Positions 33,274 to 41,652 of a stretch of DNA of 64,000 nt are shown here, piece by piece (the stretch's first letter is position 1; the number at the start of each line of letters is the position of its first letter). The stretch lies in contig CAJFVL010000001.1 of the NCBI GenBank assembly GCA_904420465.1, forward strand, positions 1 through 64,000. The letters are read 5' to 3'. Source of the DNA: an uncultured Clostridium sp. GTDB lineage: Bacteria > Bacillota > Clostridia > Oscillospirales > Oscillospiraceae. Made by a program: the position numbers and the translations under genes. The notes beneath the pieces were generated by a model that made no database searches, was not told the DNA's origin, and saw nothing but the letters and a program-made list of their open reading frames with translations.

Positions 33274-35164
33274 GGGACTCCTCCTCGCCAGTTTGTCGTT
33301 CTCTCAGCGCCCACCAGGTGAAGGCCAGCAGCAGGGGGGTAACCGCCATCAGAGGCAGGGCGTAGCGCACCAGCCCGTTCACCGGGGACACGCAGCACAC
33401 CGCCAGGGTAATCCACAGGGGAACCGCCGCAGCCAGCGCCCGCAGCCGCCTTTTCCGCAGCAGGGCGGCGGTACACAAAATCAGGGCCCAGGAATGGGTG
33501 CCGGGGGCGTTGAGCAGCAGCAGACCCGGGATCTCGCTCCACAGCCGGCCGAAGTAGTCCGCCGCCGACGCGGCCTCCGGAAAGGCAAAGCCCACCTCGA
33601 TGCCGTACCTGGGGTCCTGTGTCATAAAGTAGTTGCCCCCAAAGACCCCGTAGCGGTAGCCGGGCAGGAAGTAGCCGAACATGCTGTTCAGGGTGGCCTG
33701 GAGGTAGGCGTCCGGGTGCTTCAGGCCGCAGTCGAACCACAACTCCCAGTAATCCTTCATGGTCTCCGGTGTGCCGTGATAGGTATTCTTCACCGTGTCG
33801 GCCACCCGGGGGTCGTACCAGTCCCGCACCGTCTCATAGTCCAGCACGCTGTCGATGACGGCGATCTCCTCCGCCGTCAGCTCCTCTCCGTACATGGCCA
33901 CATACCGGGCGGTCTGCTGGAAGGGCAGGCTGTACATCTCCCGGCTGGAGCCGGGGGCCACTCCCAGGGCGGGCAGAAGCAGCTGGTTAAAGCACCAGCA
34001 GACCGCCAGAATGCCCACACCCGCCCCGGCCGCTGCCAGTCTGAACCTTTTCCCTCTCAAAGCGGCCGCCAGACACAGCAGGCCGGGCGCCACCGCATAG
34101 AGGCCGTTGTTGCGTAGCAGAGCACAGGCCAGCCCCAGAAGAACCAAACCCGCCCACAGTCCAGGTCCGCATCGCCCCTTCCGCTGAAGGACACACACCA
34201 CACACAGACAGAAGCCGGCAAACACCCCATAGAACAGGGTGTCCTTCACCACCATCTGGGCGTAGGCCCCCCAGGAGGGCACCAGGGCATAGTACAGCAG
34301 AGCCAGCCAGAAGGGCAGTTTTTGCCCGGTCATCACCCGCACCTGGACGCAGATGGCCCCAAAGACAGCAGCGCATACCGCACTCTGAAACAGCACATAG
34401 AGAAAAATGCCCACATCCAGGCTCCACGCCTTTCCCAGCCCCACAATCCAGCCCATCAGCAGGGTGGAGAACCAGGGGTGGTGGTTGGTGGCCTCGGTCT
34501 GGCCAAAGAACTGCCCCAGCTGCCACTGGGCGTCATAGGTCAAACTGCCGGGATAGCACAGCGCCAGATAGGGCAGCCAGCACACTGCCAGCACAGCTAA
34601 TGCGACCCAAAAGAGCTGGCGCCGCTCCCGCCGCCGCAGGGGTCGGGGTCTCCTCTCTTCCGCCCGCCGGTCCAGGCGATGGAACAGGGCGGCGGTCAGC
34701 AGATAAAAAAAGACGCCGTATCCCAGCAGCATGAGCAGGGCCACGATCCGGCACAGGGGGGTGGCCAGCAGTGGGTCCCAGCTGTCGGTCAGCTCATAAC
34801 TCTGCCCCACCAGCAGAAACAGGGAAAACAGGACGGCCGCCACAGCCGCACCGGGCAGGAAAGTTCCTTCGCGCTTGAGCAGTCTGTGGTAGAGCAGAAC
34901 CAGGGCGGGGACCAGGACCAAAAAGACCGCCTGCTCCCCGTCCACAGCCCCCATCAGGTCATTCAGGACAGCCGCCGCCCCCGTAAGAGCGCGCTCCTCC
35001 TCCGTCGGCCGGAAGGGCAGGGCGGACAGGTCCACCGACAGGGCAAAGGAGGTCAGCAGGGCCCCAGCCCCACAGAGCAAACAGCGGCGCAGTCCGGGCA
35101 CATCCCGGCCGCTCTCTGCCCCCCGTCCGCCGCCCTCAGCCTGCTCCATATCTCCCTCCGCCAT
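33266..35164 (-). CDS. Polytopic membrane protein resembling DUF6020/GT-C-like proteins
   Basis: A 632-residue protein with about 12 hydrophobic segments and an extracytoplasmic region with the pattern CYPGSLTYDAQWQLGQFFGQTEATNHHPWFSTLL, which I associate with DUF6020-type membrane proteins; these look like lipid-linked-sugar-dependent (GT-C) glycosyltransferases. The Asp and HH in that region could be catalytic, by analogy only. Two ATG codons 15 bases apart both have ribosome binding sites. It precedes and overlaps the GT2 gene. Confidence 0.72.
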   Translation of the reverse strand: MAEGDMEQAEGGGRGAESGRDVPGLRRCLLCGAGALLTSFALSVDLSALPFRPTEEERALTGAAAVLNDLMGAVDGEQAVFLVLVPALVLLYHRLLKREGTFLPGAAVAAVLFSLFLLVGQSYELTDSWDPLLATPLCRIVALLMLLGYGVFFYLLTAALFHRLDRRAEERRPRPLRRRERRQLFWVALAVLAVCWLPYLALCYPGSLTYDAQWQLGQFFGQTEATNHHPWFSTLLMGWIVGLGKAWSLDVGIFLYVLFQSAVCAAVFGAICVQVRVMTGQKLPFWLALLYYALVPSWGAYAQMVVKDTLFYGVFAGFCLCVVCVLQRKGRCGPGLWAGLVLLGLACALLRNNGLYAVAPGLLCLAAALRGKRFRLAAAGAGVGILAVCWCFNQLLLPALGVAPGSSREMYSLPFQQTARYVAMYGEELTAEEIAVIDSVLDYETVRDWYDPRVADTVKNTYHGTPETMKDYWELWFDCGLKHPDAYLQATLNSMFGYFLPGYRYGVFGGNYFMTQDPRYGIEVGFAFPEAASAADYFGRLWSEIPGLLLLNAPGTHSWALILCTAALLRKRRLRALAAAVPLWITLAVCCVSPVNGLVRYALPLMAVTPLLLAFTWWALRERQTGEEESHG

Positions 35165-35179
35165 GGTCTCCCTCCTCTC

Positions 35180-36784
35180 TCAGCGCTCCTCCAGGTCATC
35201 CCAGCCGTCCCACTGGTCACAGGGGACAAAGGTCAACGCAACATCCCAGGGGACCTCCCGGTAGATCAGGTAGGAGAGGTCCCCCTTCCACTGCTGCTCA
35301 TTGCGGGCAAAGCCGGGAAATGGTACCAGCGGCAGCGTCACCTGCTCCGCCCCCGCCGCCGCCTGATCCCGGCCGTACTCCAGCCGCTGGCGGAACACCG
35401 CATTATTGCAGTAATAGATGACGATCAGGGCACAGGCCGCGCCAAAGGCCAGCACCCGAATCCAGCTCATGGGCCGCAGCCCCTCCTCCCGGAGCCCATC
35501 GTACAGGGACAGGGCCGCCAGGGCCAGCACCACATAGCTGGGGAAAAAATACCGGCTTCCGCTGACTCCGATGACCAGCAGAGGGGCGCTGATCAGGCAC
35601 AGGGCCCCCGCCAGGGCGGCCGTCCTCCATTTGGCAGGTCCCTTCCACAAAAGCAGCATCACCAGCCACAGTACAGCCAGAACTGCTCCAATTCCCGCCA
35701 GCAGGGGATTGGCCGGAGGCAGCTCTACTGTCTCCCCCGGATCAGCCAGATCCAGCACCCATGCCCACAGACAGATTCCGTGGAGGGGCAGGGCGGCTGC
35801 GCCGCAGAAGATCCAGGCCCGGCCTCCCTGCCTCTTCAAATGCCGCAGCAGCAGCCCGGTAATCAAAAGAGCAGCCAATGCGGGCCGAACCATGACCCCC
35901 ACCAGAGTCTGAGACAGGCTCTCCCCCACCAGAGACAGCCCCAGTTCCCGCAGGCCGTCAGAGTTGACCGCGCTGTAGCCCGGCGCCAGGAACATGACAG
36001 CCGTACCCAGGGCGCTCCCCAGCAGCAGGGCCCCGACCTCTCCCCGCCGCTGGCCGGAAGCCCAGGCAGCGGCGACGGCAATCAGGGCGCTGAGAAACAG
36101 GAAAATCGTCACTGTTTCCATAAACAGACAGGCCGCCAGACTTAACACCGCCAGCAGAGCCCGGCGTTTCCCCGGTCTCCAGCCCCCATCCCCCCGAAGC
36201 AGGGGTGGAAGCAGAAGCATCAGGGCCACAGGGGTCAGATAGTTGACGTACGCCGCCCCCCAGCTGTACACTTCCTGCCAGATTCCCCGGTAAGAAAGGA
36301 TCAGCAGCGCGAGCAGAAGGAACAGACCTTCCTTCCGGCGCTTTGGGCACACGGAGCAGGCCCCTCCCCAGGCCAGCAGCAGAACTCCCCCCGCAAAATA
36401 GGCCGGTCTCAGAAAAAACAGGGGCGTCTCACTGCATTTTGCCAGCAGCACCCCCAGCAGATTGCCCAGGTAGCGCCCGTTTTGAGGCACTCCCACAATC
36501 AGCGCCTTGCTGGTGTCCGGGCGGGTAAGCAAAAGGTCTTTCCAGCTGTCGTACTGCCAATAGACAAAATAGCAGTCATCCGACTCCAGAAAAAACAGGC
36601 TGGCCAGCACGGCAACCGCCAGCACCAGCCCCACATTCAGGGGAGAGCGGTACCAGGGCCGCTCCCGCTCCGGCCCCACCGCCTTTCTTCCCTCCACAGG
36701 CCGCCGCCTCCCCTCTTGTCCGCCTTCACGCGGGCGCGGCGTCCACAGACGTGCCGTTTCCGTGTTTAAGCTACATTCTACCAT
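35180..36784 (-). CDS. Polytopic membrane protein resembling DUF6056 proteins
   Basis: About 534 residues with around 11 membrane segments. The first extracytoplasmic loop has FFLESDDCYFVYWQYDSW and NGRYLGNLLG, a layout like DUF6056/GT-C proteins where acidic residues after the first helix are catalytic. The frame is open from 37015; the ATG at 36784 is chosen because upstream codons read as low-quality sequence, though its ribosome binding site (GGCGGG) is weak. First gene of the surface-glycan cluster. Confidence 0.65.
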   Translation of the reverse strand: MVECSLNTETARLWTPRPREGGQEGRRRPVEGRKAVGPERERPWYRSPLNVGLVLAVAVLASLFFLESDDCYFVYWQYDSWKDLLLTRPDTSKALIVGVPQNGRYLGNLLGVLLAKCSETPLFFLRPAYFAGGVLLLAWGGACSVCPKRRKEGLFLLLALLILSYRGIWQEVYSWGAAYVNYLTPVALMLLLPPLLRGDGGWRPGKRRALLAVLSLAACLFMETVTIFLFLSALIAVAAAWASGQRRGEVGALLLGSALGTAVMFLAPGYSAVNSDGLRELGLSLVGESLSQTLVGVMVRPALAALLITGLLLRHLKRQGGRAWIFCGAAALPLHGICLWAWVLDLADPGETVELPPANPLLAGIGAVLAVLWLVMLLLWKGPAKWRTAALAGALCLISAPLLVIGVSGSRYFFPSYVVLALAALSLYDGLREEGLRPMSWIRVLAFGAACALIVIYYCNNAVFRQRLEYGRDQAAAGAEQVTLPLVPFPGFARNEQQWKGDLSYLIYREVPWDVALTFVPCDQWDGWDDLEER

Positions 36785-36941
36785 ATTTCCCGCCTGAAAT
36801 ACAATCCGGAATCCATAAAACTTCCTTCTGTTCTCCCCTCTTTCCAGTGCATCCGGCGGGTTTTCTGCCCAGACTGGTTTCTCCCCCCTGGCCGGCCCGC
36901 TGCGTCTCCTACTCTTGTCCATCAAATAATGTAAAAAACTC

Positions 36942-36970
36942 TTGACATTTTCAGCCGCTTCGTTTACACT
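36942..36970 (+). promoter_or_regulatory. Promoter of the small membrane protein/XRE pair
   Basis: TTGACA (36942-36947), 17 bases, TACACT (36965-36970), 64 bases before the ATG at 37034. Confidence 0.6.
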
Positions 36971-37033
36971 CATAATGTCAGAAGTTTTTGACATATACGG
37001 GTGCGGCCGCCCCACTCTGAAAGGAGACTTTTT

Positions 37034-37333
37034 ATGCTTTCTTCCGATTTGATCTTTGTAATCGCATTCCTCCTTTTTCTTGCCGTCCTGCTCATTCTGG
37101 ACATCGCCATGCTGGTTTCCCTGGTCCGCCCGGGGGATGAGCGGCGGATGATGATTGTCTGGAAATCCAGCACCTGGACACTCATCGGCACCGTGGGCAG
37201 CCTAGTCATCAACACAGTGGAGTGCATTGTCCGCAGCCAGCAGCTGTGTGTCAACCCATTCGTCACCCTGTCAGTGGCAGCTATGTTCTACTTCGGCTTT
37301 CTGGTATACTACCGAAAGAAGTATAGTGGATAA
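37034..37333 (+). CDS. Small three-helix membrane protein
   Basis: A 99-residue protein with three hydrophobic segments (about 5-28, 48-66, 76-92) and a basic tail (YYRKKYSG). I do not recognise the family. AAAGGAG lies 8 bases before the ATG. Its stop is 1 base before the ATG of a small XRE regulator, an arrangement common for membrane protein plus cytoplasmic XRE regulator pairs. Confidence 0.75.
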   Translation: MLSSDLIFVIAFLLFLAVLLILDIAMLVSLVRPGDERRMMIVWKSSTWTLIGTVGSLVINTVECIVRSQQLCVNPFVTLSVAAMFYFGFLVYYRKKYSG

Positions 37334-37334
37334 G

Positions 37335-37544
37335 ATGAGAAACATCATTTGGGAAAAAAGAAAGGCCCTGGGGCTGTCCCAGGAGCAGCTGGCCAGAGCC
37401 TGCGGCGTCTCCCGTCAGACCATCAACGCCATCGAAAACAACAAGTATGATCCCACTCTGGCTCTGGCCTTTCAGCTCTCCCGGGCCCTGGGCGTCCCGG
37501 TGGACGGACTCTTTCTGCCGGAAGAAGGGCCGTCAGGGGACTGA
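37335..37544 (+). CDS. Small XRE-family regulator
   Basis: A 69-residue protein that is almost only a Cro/CI-type helix-turn-helix (RKALGLSQEQLARACGVSRQTINAIENNKYDPTLALAF). It is coupled to the membrane protein gene (1-base gap). Confidence 0.88.
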   Translation: MRNIIWEKRKALGLSQEQLARACGVSRQTINAIENNKYDPTLALAFQLSRALGVPVDGLFLPEEGPSGD

Positions 37545-37583
37545 TCCCCCGGCTTCTCTCTGGTTTTCTGCACACCGGGAAGG

Positions 37584-37904
37584 TCAGGGCCCCATGCTGC
37601 GCAGATAGGCCTCCGCCCCATAGCGCAGGCAGCGCTGCAGCCGGGCCTCCCCCCGCTTGATGGTGCGGGAGACGGTGGAGCGGTTCACGCCCAGCCGCTC
37701 TCCGATCTCCCGCATGGTCAGCCCCTCGGAGTAATACAGGATCAGCGCCCGCTGCTGCTTGGGGGTCAGGTCCTCCCGCAGGCAGCGCACCAGGTTGCGC
37801 TTCAGCCGGCTGACCTCCTGGCTGTTGTCCGCCGCCATCTGACGGGTGTACACCAGCATGTCCGCAGCGTACTCCTTTCCCCTTCTATATCGTGTACCTG
37901 GCAT
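37584..37904 (-). CDS. Sigma-region-4-like small regulator
   Basis: About 106 residues. The C-terminal half is a sigma-70 region 4 helix-turn-helix (LTPKQQRALILYYSEGLTMREIGERLGVNRSTVSRTIKRGE); no region 2 is present, so it is not a complete sigma factor. Similar short proteins are found in clostridial prophages and mobile elements as late-gene activators. The start is uncertain: the ATG at 37904 overlaps the upstream gene and has a weak ribosome binding site, while AAAGGAG lies 12 bases before a later ATG. Confidence 0.72.
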   Translation of the reverse strand: MPGTRYRRGKEYAADMLVYTRQMAADNSQEVSRLKRNLVRCLREDLTPKQQRALILYYSEGLTMREIGERLGVNRSTVSRTIKRGEARLQRCLRYGAEAYLRSMGP

Positions 37905-38097
37905 TCCGTCGATACCCCCTGTCATAGTAGCGCTCTGTCAGCACGGCCAGCTCCCGGGCCTCCCGCAGCATAACAGCCAGCAGGCGGACCCTGTCCTCCA
38001 GCCGTCCCCGCTCGTCCGGGTCCTCTTCCTCCCGTATCCTGCACTCCAGCTGGCAGATGCGTCCCTCCAGCGCCCTGGCATGGGCCCGGTATTCCAT
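37885..38097 (-). CDS. Small coiled-coil protein paired with the sigma-like regulator
   Basis: A 70-residue, highly charged helical protein (LEGRICQLECRIREEEDPDERGRLEDRVRLLAVML by pattern) overlapping the regulator gene by 20 bases. The ATG at 38097 has AAGGAG at 6 bases; a TTG at 38118 with AAAGGAGG upstream is a real alternative. Not recognised; pairing suggests it works with the sigma-like protein. Confidence 0.6.
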   Translation of the reverse strand: MEYRAHARALEGRICQLECRIREEEDPDERGRLEDRVRLLAVMLREARELAVLTERYYDRGYRRNARYTI

Positions 38098-38177
38098 TGA
38101 AAGCTCCTTCAAGGTCAAGTTTCTCTCCTCCTTTTCCTGCCTGAGCCTGTCCGCTTCCAAAATTTTAAAAAATCTTC

Positions 38178-38206
38178 TTGACAACTTCCCCTTCCTTTGG
38201 TATACT
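38178..38206 (+). promoter_or_regulatory. tRNA operon promoter
   Basis: TTGACA (38178-38183), 17 bases, TATACT (38201-38206), 28 bases before the first tRNA. Confidence 0.85.
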
Positions 38207-38234
38207 ACCCCATGCTGTTGGACAGCCTTCTTAC

Positions 38235-38310
38235 GCTGGTGTAGCTCAGCCGGTAGAGCAGCTGATTTGTAATCAGCAGGTCGGGGGTTCGAATCCGTCC
38301 ACCAGCTCCA
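38235..38310 (+). tRNA. tRNA-Thr (anticodon TGT)
   Basis: A full 76-base cloverleaf: acceptor GCTGGTG/CACCAGC, D arm GCTC/GAGC, anticodon stem GCTGA/TCAGC with loop TTTGTAA, T arm with GGTTCGAATCC, encoded CCA at 38308-38310. Confidence 0.97.
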
Positions 38311-38319
38311 ACTGAATAC

Positions 38320-38403
38320 GGAGGAGTTCCCGAGTGGCCAAAGGGGGCAGACTGTAAATCTGTTGCGTTAGCTTCGGTGGTTCGAATCCACCCTCCTCCA
38401 CCA
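38320..38403 (+). tRNA. tRNA-Tyr (anticodon GTA)
   Basis: An 84-base class II tRNA: acceptor GGAGGAG/CTCCTCC, anticodon loop CTGTAAA, long variable arm, GGTTCGAATCC T loop, encoded CCA. It follows tRNA-Thr by 9 bases in the same transcript. Confidence 0.97.
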
Positions 38404-38440
38404 CGTCGGAGCAAAGTCCGCTTTGCTCCGACGTCTTTTT
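38403..38440 (+). terminator. tRNA operon terminator
   Basis: A 14-bp perfect stem (ACGTCGGAGCAAAG and complement) with a 4-base loop and CTTTTT directly after tRNA-Tyr. A second hairpin, CCGCCC/GGGCGG with seven T, follows at 38530-38551. Confidence 0.92.
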
Positions 38441-38529
38441 ATGCCTGCGTCAAAAAAGACGTCATCCGTCCGCTCCCTTTCTCCTCCTTTCCAACTGCCG
38501 TCCGCTCTTCTGGACTGACAGTCAGTGCG

Positions 38530-38551
38530 CCGCCCGCAGGGCGGTTTTTTT
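38530..38551 (+). terminator. Second terminator-like hairpin downstream of the tRNAs
   Basis: CCGCCC (38530-38535) and GGGCGG (38539-38544) with a 3-base loop and seven T. The sequence from 38552 to about 38885 holds no gene I can support, only a further GC-rich hairpin at 38618-38642. Confidence 0.6.
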
Positions 38552-38885
38552 CATTTTCCTCCATTTGGGCTATAGCTTAATGTCAAAAGGTCCGCCCGCC
38601 CCTCTGCACATGACGCCGCAGGCGAACATTCGCCTGCGGCGGGGACCTTCCCTCTGTTCGCTGTCTCACTTCCAGCACTTCCAGTTTTCTCCATCCCTCC
38701 TTCGGTAATAGAACATTTGTTCTATTCTTGTGACAGCATACTCCTTTTTCGTTGTTCTGTCAACCTGTCCGTCCCGCTCTTTTTTCTCCCACAGTCCAGG
38801 AAAAGGGACTTACTCCCCCCCACGCCCGGCCGCTTTCAAGGTAAAAGTGCCCCGCCGCTGCCTTGGCGGGACTGCAAAAACCGGA

Positions 38886-38914
38886 TTGCCCGCACGCCGC
38901 CGGGCCGCTATAAT
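38886..38914 (+). promoter_or_regulatory. Promoter of the candidate small RNA at 38.9 kb
   Basis: TTGCCC (38886-38891), 17 bases, TATAAT (38909-38914), with no protein-coding gene downstream on this strand. Confidence 0.6.
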
Positions 38915-38920
38915 GGAAGA

Positions 38921-39110
38921 GCTCGGCCTGAACATTTGCCGCCCTATTTGGAGCGCAGCAGTCCGGCGCCCATTCTGACTGAGCCGATTTCTCCGGGAAC
39001 AAAGACACGCGCCCCTCCGCGCGGCGGGCGCTCCCGGTCCCAGAGGCAGCCGCGTCTCAGACAAAAACCGCGGGGAGCTGTCATACTGACAGCTCCCCGC
39101 GGATCTTTTC
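38921..39110 (+). ncRNA. Candidate structured small RNA (about 190 nt), possibly 6S-like
   Basis: A good promoter, no coding potential, and a strong hairpin end (CCGCGGGGAGCTGTCA and complement, 39068-39102, then ATCTTTTCC) define a unit of about 190 nt. An internal stem CCGGGA/TCCCGG encloses a second stem GCGCCC/GGGCGC near 38982-39045. The strings CTGAGCCGAT and GGCGCTCC are reminiscent of 6S RNA (SsrS), whose length would fit, but I could not build the full closing stem by eye, so the identity is tentative. Confidence 0.4.
39068..39102. terminator. Bidirectional terminator hairpin
   Basis: A 16-bp perfect stem with a 3-base loop. On the minus strand it is followed by TTTTTG and ends the P-loop gene at 39136; on the plus strand it is followed by CTTTT and would end the candidate small RNA. 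Confidence 0.8.
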
Positions 39111-39135
39111 CATCGGGTGATTGCAAGCAGCCTGC

Positions 39136-39546
39136 TCAGAAATACTTCTTGACGCCCTCAGGGGCCAGGGAGGCGTCGTCGCTGATGGTAATGGTAAATT
39201 TGATGTTGTGCTGCTCGCCGAACTTGTTCAGCCAGTCCAGGAACTTCTCGGTCTCGTTGTCGCACTCGCCGCCGGCGATCTTGGTCAGGCTGTCAATAAA
39301 GATATGGGTAATATCATAATTTCCGGCGTACAGGCCGCTGATAAAGCCCTTCAGGGCGGTGTAATTGGCGATATCATACTGGCTGGACTCAATCAGGCGG
39401 ATCTGATAATGCAGGTCGAAGGTCAGCTTGTTGCCCTTCTCGATGCACACCACGTTGCCATGCTCGGTCTGGACGGCGCTGTTGATCATTTCGATCATCT
39501 GCTTGGTCTTGCCGGAGCCCTTCTTGCCCATGATGACTCGGATCAT
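39136..39546 (-). CDS. Small P-loop ATPase of unknown function
   Basis: A 136-residue protein with a Walker A motif at the very N-terminus (MGKKGSGKTKQ) and a Walker B-like strand (ITHIFIDSLTKIAGG). The family is sometimes labelled PilT-like, but it is far shorter than PilT and has no secretion-ATPase features. AAGGAG 8 bases upstream selects the ATG at 39546. Single-gene unit with its own terminator; function not deduced. Confidence 0.8.
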   Translation of the reverse strand: MIRVIMGKKGSGKTKQMIEMINSAVQTEHGNVVCIEKGNKLTFDLHYQIRLIESSQYDIANYTALKGFISGLYAGNYDITHIFIDSLTKIAGGECDNETEKFLDWLNKFGEQHNIKFTITISDDASLAPEGVKKYF

Positions 39547-39654
39547 GTGTATCACTCCTTAACGTTTTGACGCAGGGAAGCGGTTCCCTCTGCTTGTATA
39601 CACTTTACCATATCGGGGGGGCTTTTTCAACCGGGATTATTGTGAATTTTTTGT

Positions 39655-39800
39655 GTCACGGCGGAGGCTTTGCCTCCCCCTGCTCGCGGTCGGGTCGCTT
39701 TCACTGCGGCTCGGGCCGGCCTCCGGGCCGACCTGCGGCCCTGCGCCCGCCCTCGCTTCGCTCCAAGCTCCCCTGCTCGCGGCCTCCGCGCTTCTGTTTT
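39655..39800. repeat. GC-rich palindromic intergenic element downstream of pgi
   Basis: A non-coding stretch with nested inverted repeats (GGAGGC/GCCTCC at 39663-39677, GGCCGG/CCGGGCC-type pairs near 39715-39740) and a direct repeat of CCCCTGCTCGCGG near both ends. It looks like an interspersed palindromic repeat of the genome, but only one copy is in the window. Confidence 0.35.
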
Positions 39801-39803
39801 GTT

Positions 39804-41129
39804 TTACAGTCTTTTCTCCAGCTCCGCCTTCTGGGCCTCGTAGCCTGGTTTGCCCAGGAGCGCATACATGTTGTTCTTATACGCCTCCACGCCGGGCTGG
39901 TTAAAGGGATTGACCTCCAGCAGGTAGCCAGACAGGCCGCAGACATATTCAAAGAAGTAGATCAGATAACCCACACTCTCTTCACCCACCGCGGGCAGCT
40001 CCAGCAGCACATTGGGCACGCCTCCGTCCACATGGGCCAGAATCACGCCCCGCATGGCCTGCTCCGCCACAAAGGAGAGCGGCTTGCCTGACAGGAAATT
40101 GAGCCCATCCACGTTTTCCGGATCATTGGGAATGGTGAACACTCCCTTGGGGGCAAACTTCACCACCGTCTCGAACATCAGCCGCTCGCCCTCCTGGATA
40201 TACTGGCCCATGGAGTGCAGGTCGGCGGTGTATTCCACGCTGGCGGGGAAGAGGCCCTTGCCCTCCTTGCCCTCGCTCTCGCCGTAGAGCTGCTTCCACC
40301 ACTCGGCAAAGAACCGGAAGGGAGGCTCGTAGCAGGCCAGCAGCTCCGCCTTTTTCCCGCTCTCATACAGGGCGTGGCGGGCGGCCGCATACTGCCAGGC
40401 TGGGTTGTCCAGTCCAGGAGCGGACAGCTCCTCCATGGCCCGCGCGGCCCCGCCCATCAGCTTTTCAATGTCAATCCCGGCCACAGCGATGGGCAGCAGG
40501 CCCACGGCGGTGAGGACAGAGTAGCGGCCGCCCACCTCGTCGGGCACTACAAACTCCTCATAGCCCTCCCGGTCGGCCAGCCCCTTCAGGGCGCCCCGCG
40601 CCTTGTCGGTGGTGGCATAAATCCGCTCCCGGGCCCCCTCTTTGCCATACTTTTCCTCCAGCATCTGTTTGAAGATGCGGAAGGCCACGGCGGGCTCGGT
40701 GGTGGTCCCAGACTTGGAGATCACATTCACCGAGAAATCCCGGTCCCCAATCAAGGAGATGGTCTCCAGCAGGGCGTCAGTGGACAGGCCGTTGCCGGCG
40801 AAGAAAATATCGGGGGTGTTCTTCTGCTTCAGGTTGTAATTGGGAGAGGCCAGCAGCTCAATAACGGCCCGGGCCCCCAGATAGGAGCCGCCGATGCCGA
40901 TGACCACCAGCACCTGGGACTGCCGCTGAATTTTTTGGGCCGCAGACTGAATCCGGGCAAACTCCTCTTTGTCGTAATCCCGGGGCAGGGTTACCCAGCC
41001 GGTGAAATCGCCTCCCGGGCCGCTGTGATCGGCCAGCATGGCCGCCGCCTTCTTCAGCCGCTCCTCCCGGACGGAGGCAAAGTTCTCAGGTATAAACCCG
41101 GACAGCTTGGACAAATCAAGCTTCAACAT
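39804..41129 (-). CDS. pgi: Glucose-6-phosphate isomerase
   Basis: A 441-residue isomerase of glycolysis and gluconeogenesis, interconverting glucose-6-phosphate and fructose-6-phosphate. [13 protein letters not shown] near residue 64, [12 protein letters not shown] near 125 (phosphate-binding SxSGTT loop) and the active-site Glu region [18 protein letters not shown] near 190 are all present, and the length matches the bacterial short form. AAGGAGG precedes the ATG at 41129. A promoter-like pair (GTGAAA/TATACT, 41168-41196, minus strand) lies upstream. Confidence 0.96.
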   Translation of the reverse strand: MLKLDLSKLSGFIPENFASVREERLKKAAAMLADHSGPGGDFTGWVTLPRDYDKEEFARIQSAAQKIQRQSQVLVVIGIGGSYLGARAVIELLASPNYNLKQKNTPDIFFAGNGLSTDALLETISLIGDRDFSVNVISKSGTTTEPAVAFRIFKQMLEEKYGKEGARERIYATTDKARGALKGLADREGYEEFVVPDEVGGRYSVLTAVGLLPIAVAGIDIEKLMGGAARAMEELSAPGLDNPAWQYAAARHALYESGKKAELLACYEPPFRFFAEWWKQLYGESEGKEGKGLFPASVEYTADLHSMGQYIQEGERLMFETVVKFAPKGVFTIPNDPENVDGLNFLSGKPLSFVAEQAMRGVILAHVDGGVPNVLLELPAVGEESVGYLIYFFEYVCGLSGYLLEVNPFNQPGVEAYKNNMYALLGKPGYEAQKAELEKRL

Positions 41130-41355
41130 CCAATATTCCTCCTTGAAGAGAAAATTTTTCCTCTTACAGTATACCATAGATTTCCCCGGTTTTCACCTGA
41201 AATTTTACCCGGCTGTCCCATCTTTTTTTCTTCATTTCCGACCAAATTCCACAGGCCGCTCCGCACAGGGCCGATTCCGCAAAACCCGCCTCCGCTTTCC
41301 CCGGCATAGCGGAGGGCGTGGGAGCAGCGCTCCTCCGGCTTGGGTTTCACACACA

Positions 41356-41446
41356 GAAAAAGCCCCAGGCTTTCACCTGGGGCTTTTTCTGTGTGTGTTG
41401 TAAAGGAGAGGGAGAAATGGGAGATATCTTCTTGAACTCTGGGTAC
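41356..41446 (-). ncRNA. Candidate regulated small RNA, copy 1
   Basis: On the minus strand a -10 box (TATCAT, 41453-41458) preceded by three response-regulator-like half sites would start a transcript near 41446. It contains the CU-rich stretch CATTTCTCCCTCTCCTTTA and ends in a 22-bp hairpin (41348-41369 with 41376-41397) whose inner part is a terminator with CTTTTTC. The CU-rich segment is complementary to ribosome binding sites, as in known UCCC-motif small RNAs. No coding gene is seen here. Confidence 0.5.
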
Positions 41447-41452
41447 GAGTGT

Positions 41453-41506
41453 ATGATAAAATAAAAATGAGACAAAATCGTGACGCGGCCGTGAATTTTT
41501 TGTAAA
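41453..41506 (-). promoter_or_regulatory. Response-regulator box and -10 of small RNA copy 1
   Basis: On the minus strand TTTACA (41501-41506), 5 bases, TTCACG (41490-41495), 5 bases, GTCACG (41479-41484), 20 bases, TATCAT (41453-41458). Three hexamers at an 11-bp period ahead of a -10 box and without a -35 box are typical of promoters activated by OmpR/PhoB-type regulators. Confidence 0.6.
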
Positions 41507-41555
41507 CTTCCAAACCCGTGGGAGGGCAATCCGACCCCATCTGCCGACGCCGCGA

Positions 41556-41646
41556 CAGCAGACAGCCCCGGCCGAAGCCGGGGCTGTCTGCTGTGTGTTG
41601 TAAAGAAAGAGAGAGAAATGAGAGATGGATTACAGATCTTGGCCAC
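41556..41646 (-). ncRNA. Candidate regulated small RNA, copy 2
   Basis: Same layout as copy 1, shifted by exactly 200 bases: -10 TATGCT (41653-41658), a CU-rich stretch (CATTTCTCTCTCTTTCTTTA) and a perfect 17-bp hairpin (41556-41572 with 41577-41593). This hairpin lacks a T tract, so the 3' end may be processed or read through towards copy 1. Confidence 0.45.
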
Positions 41647-41652
41647 GCTGTC

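Noticed and set aside
38717-39319. 200-codon plus-strand open frame
   Set aside because: Pro/Arg/Ser-rich product without motifs that runs across a promoter, a terminator and an antisense gene; the candidate small RNA explains the region better.
41192-41209. A fourth response-regulator box (TTCACC and TTTACC) upstream of pgi
   Set aside because: The hexamers are 12 rather than 11 bases apart and do not line up with the pgi -10 as in the other promoters.
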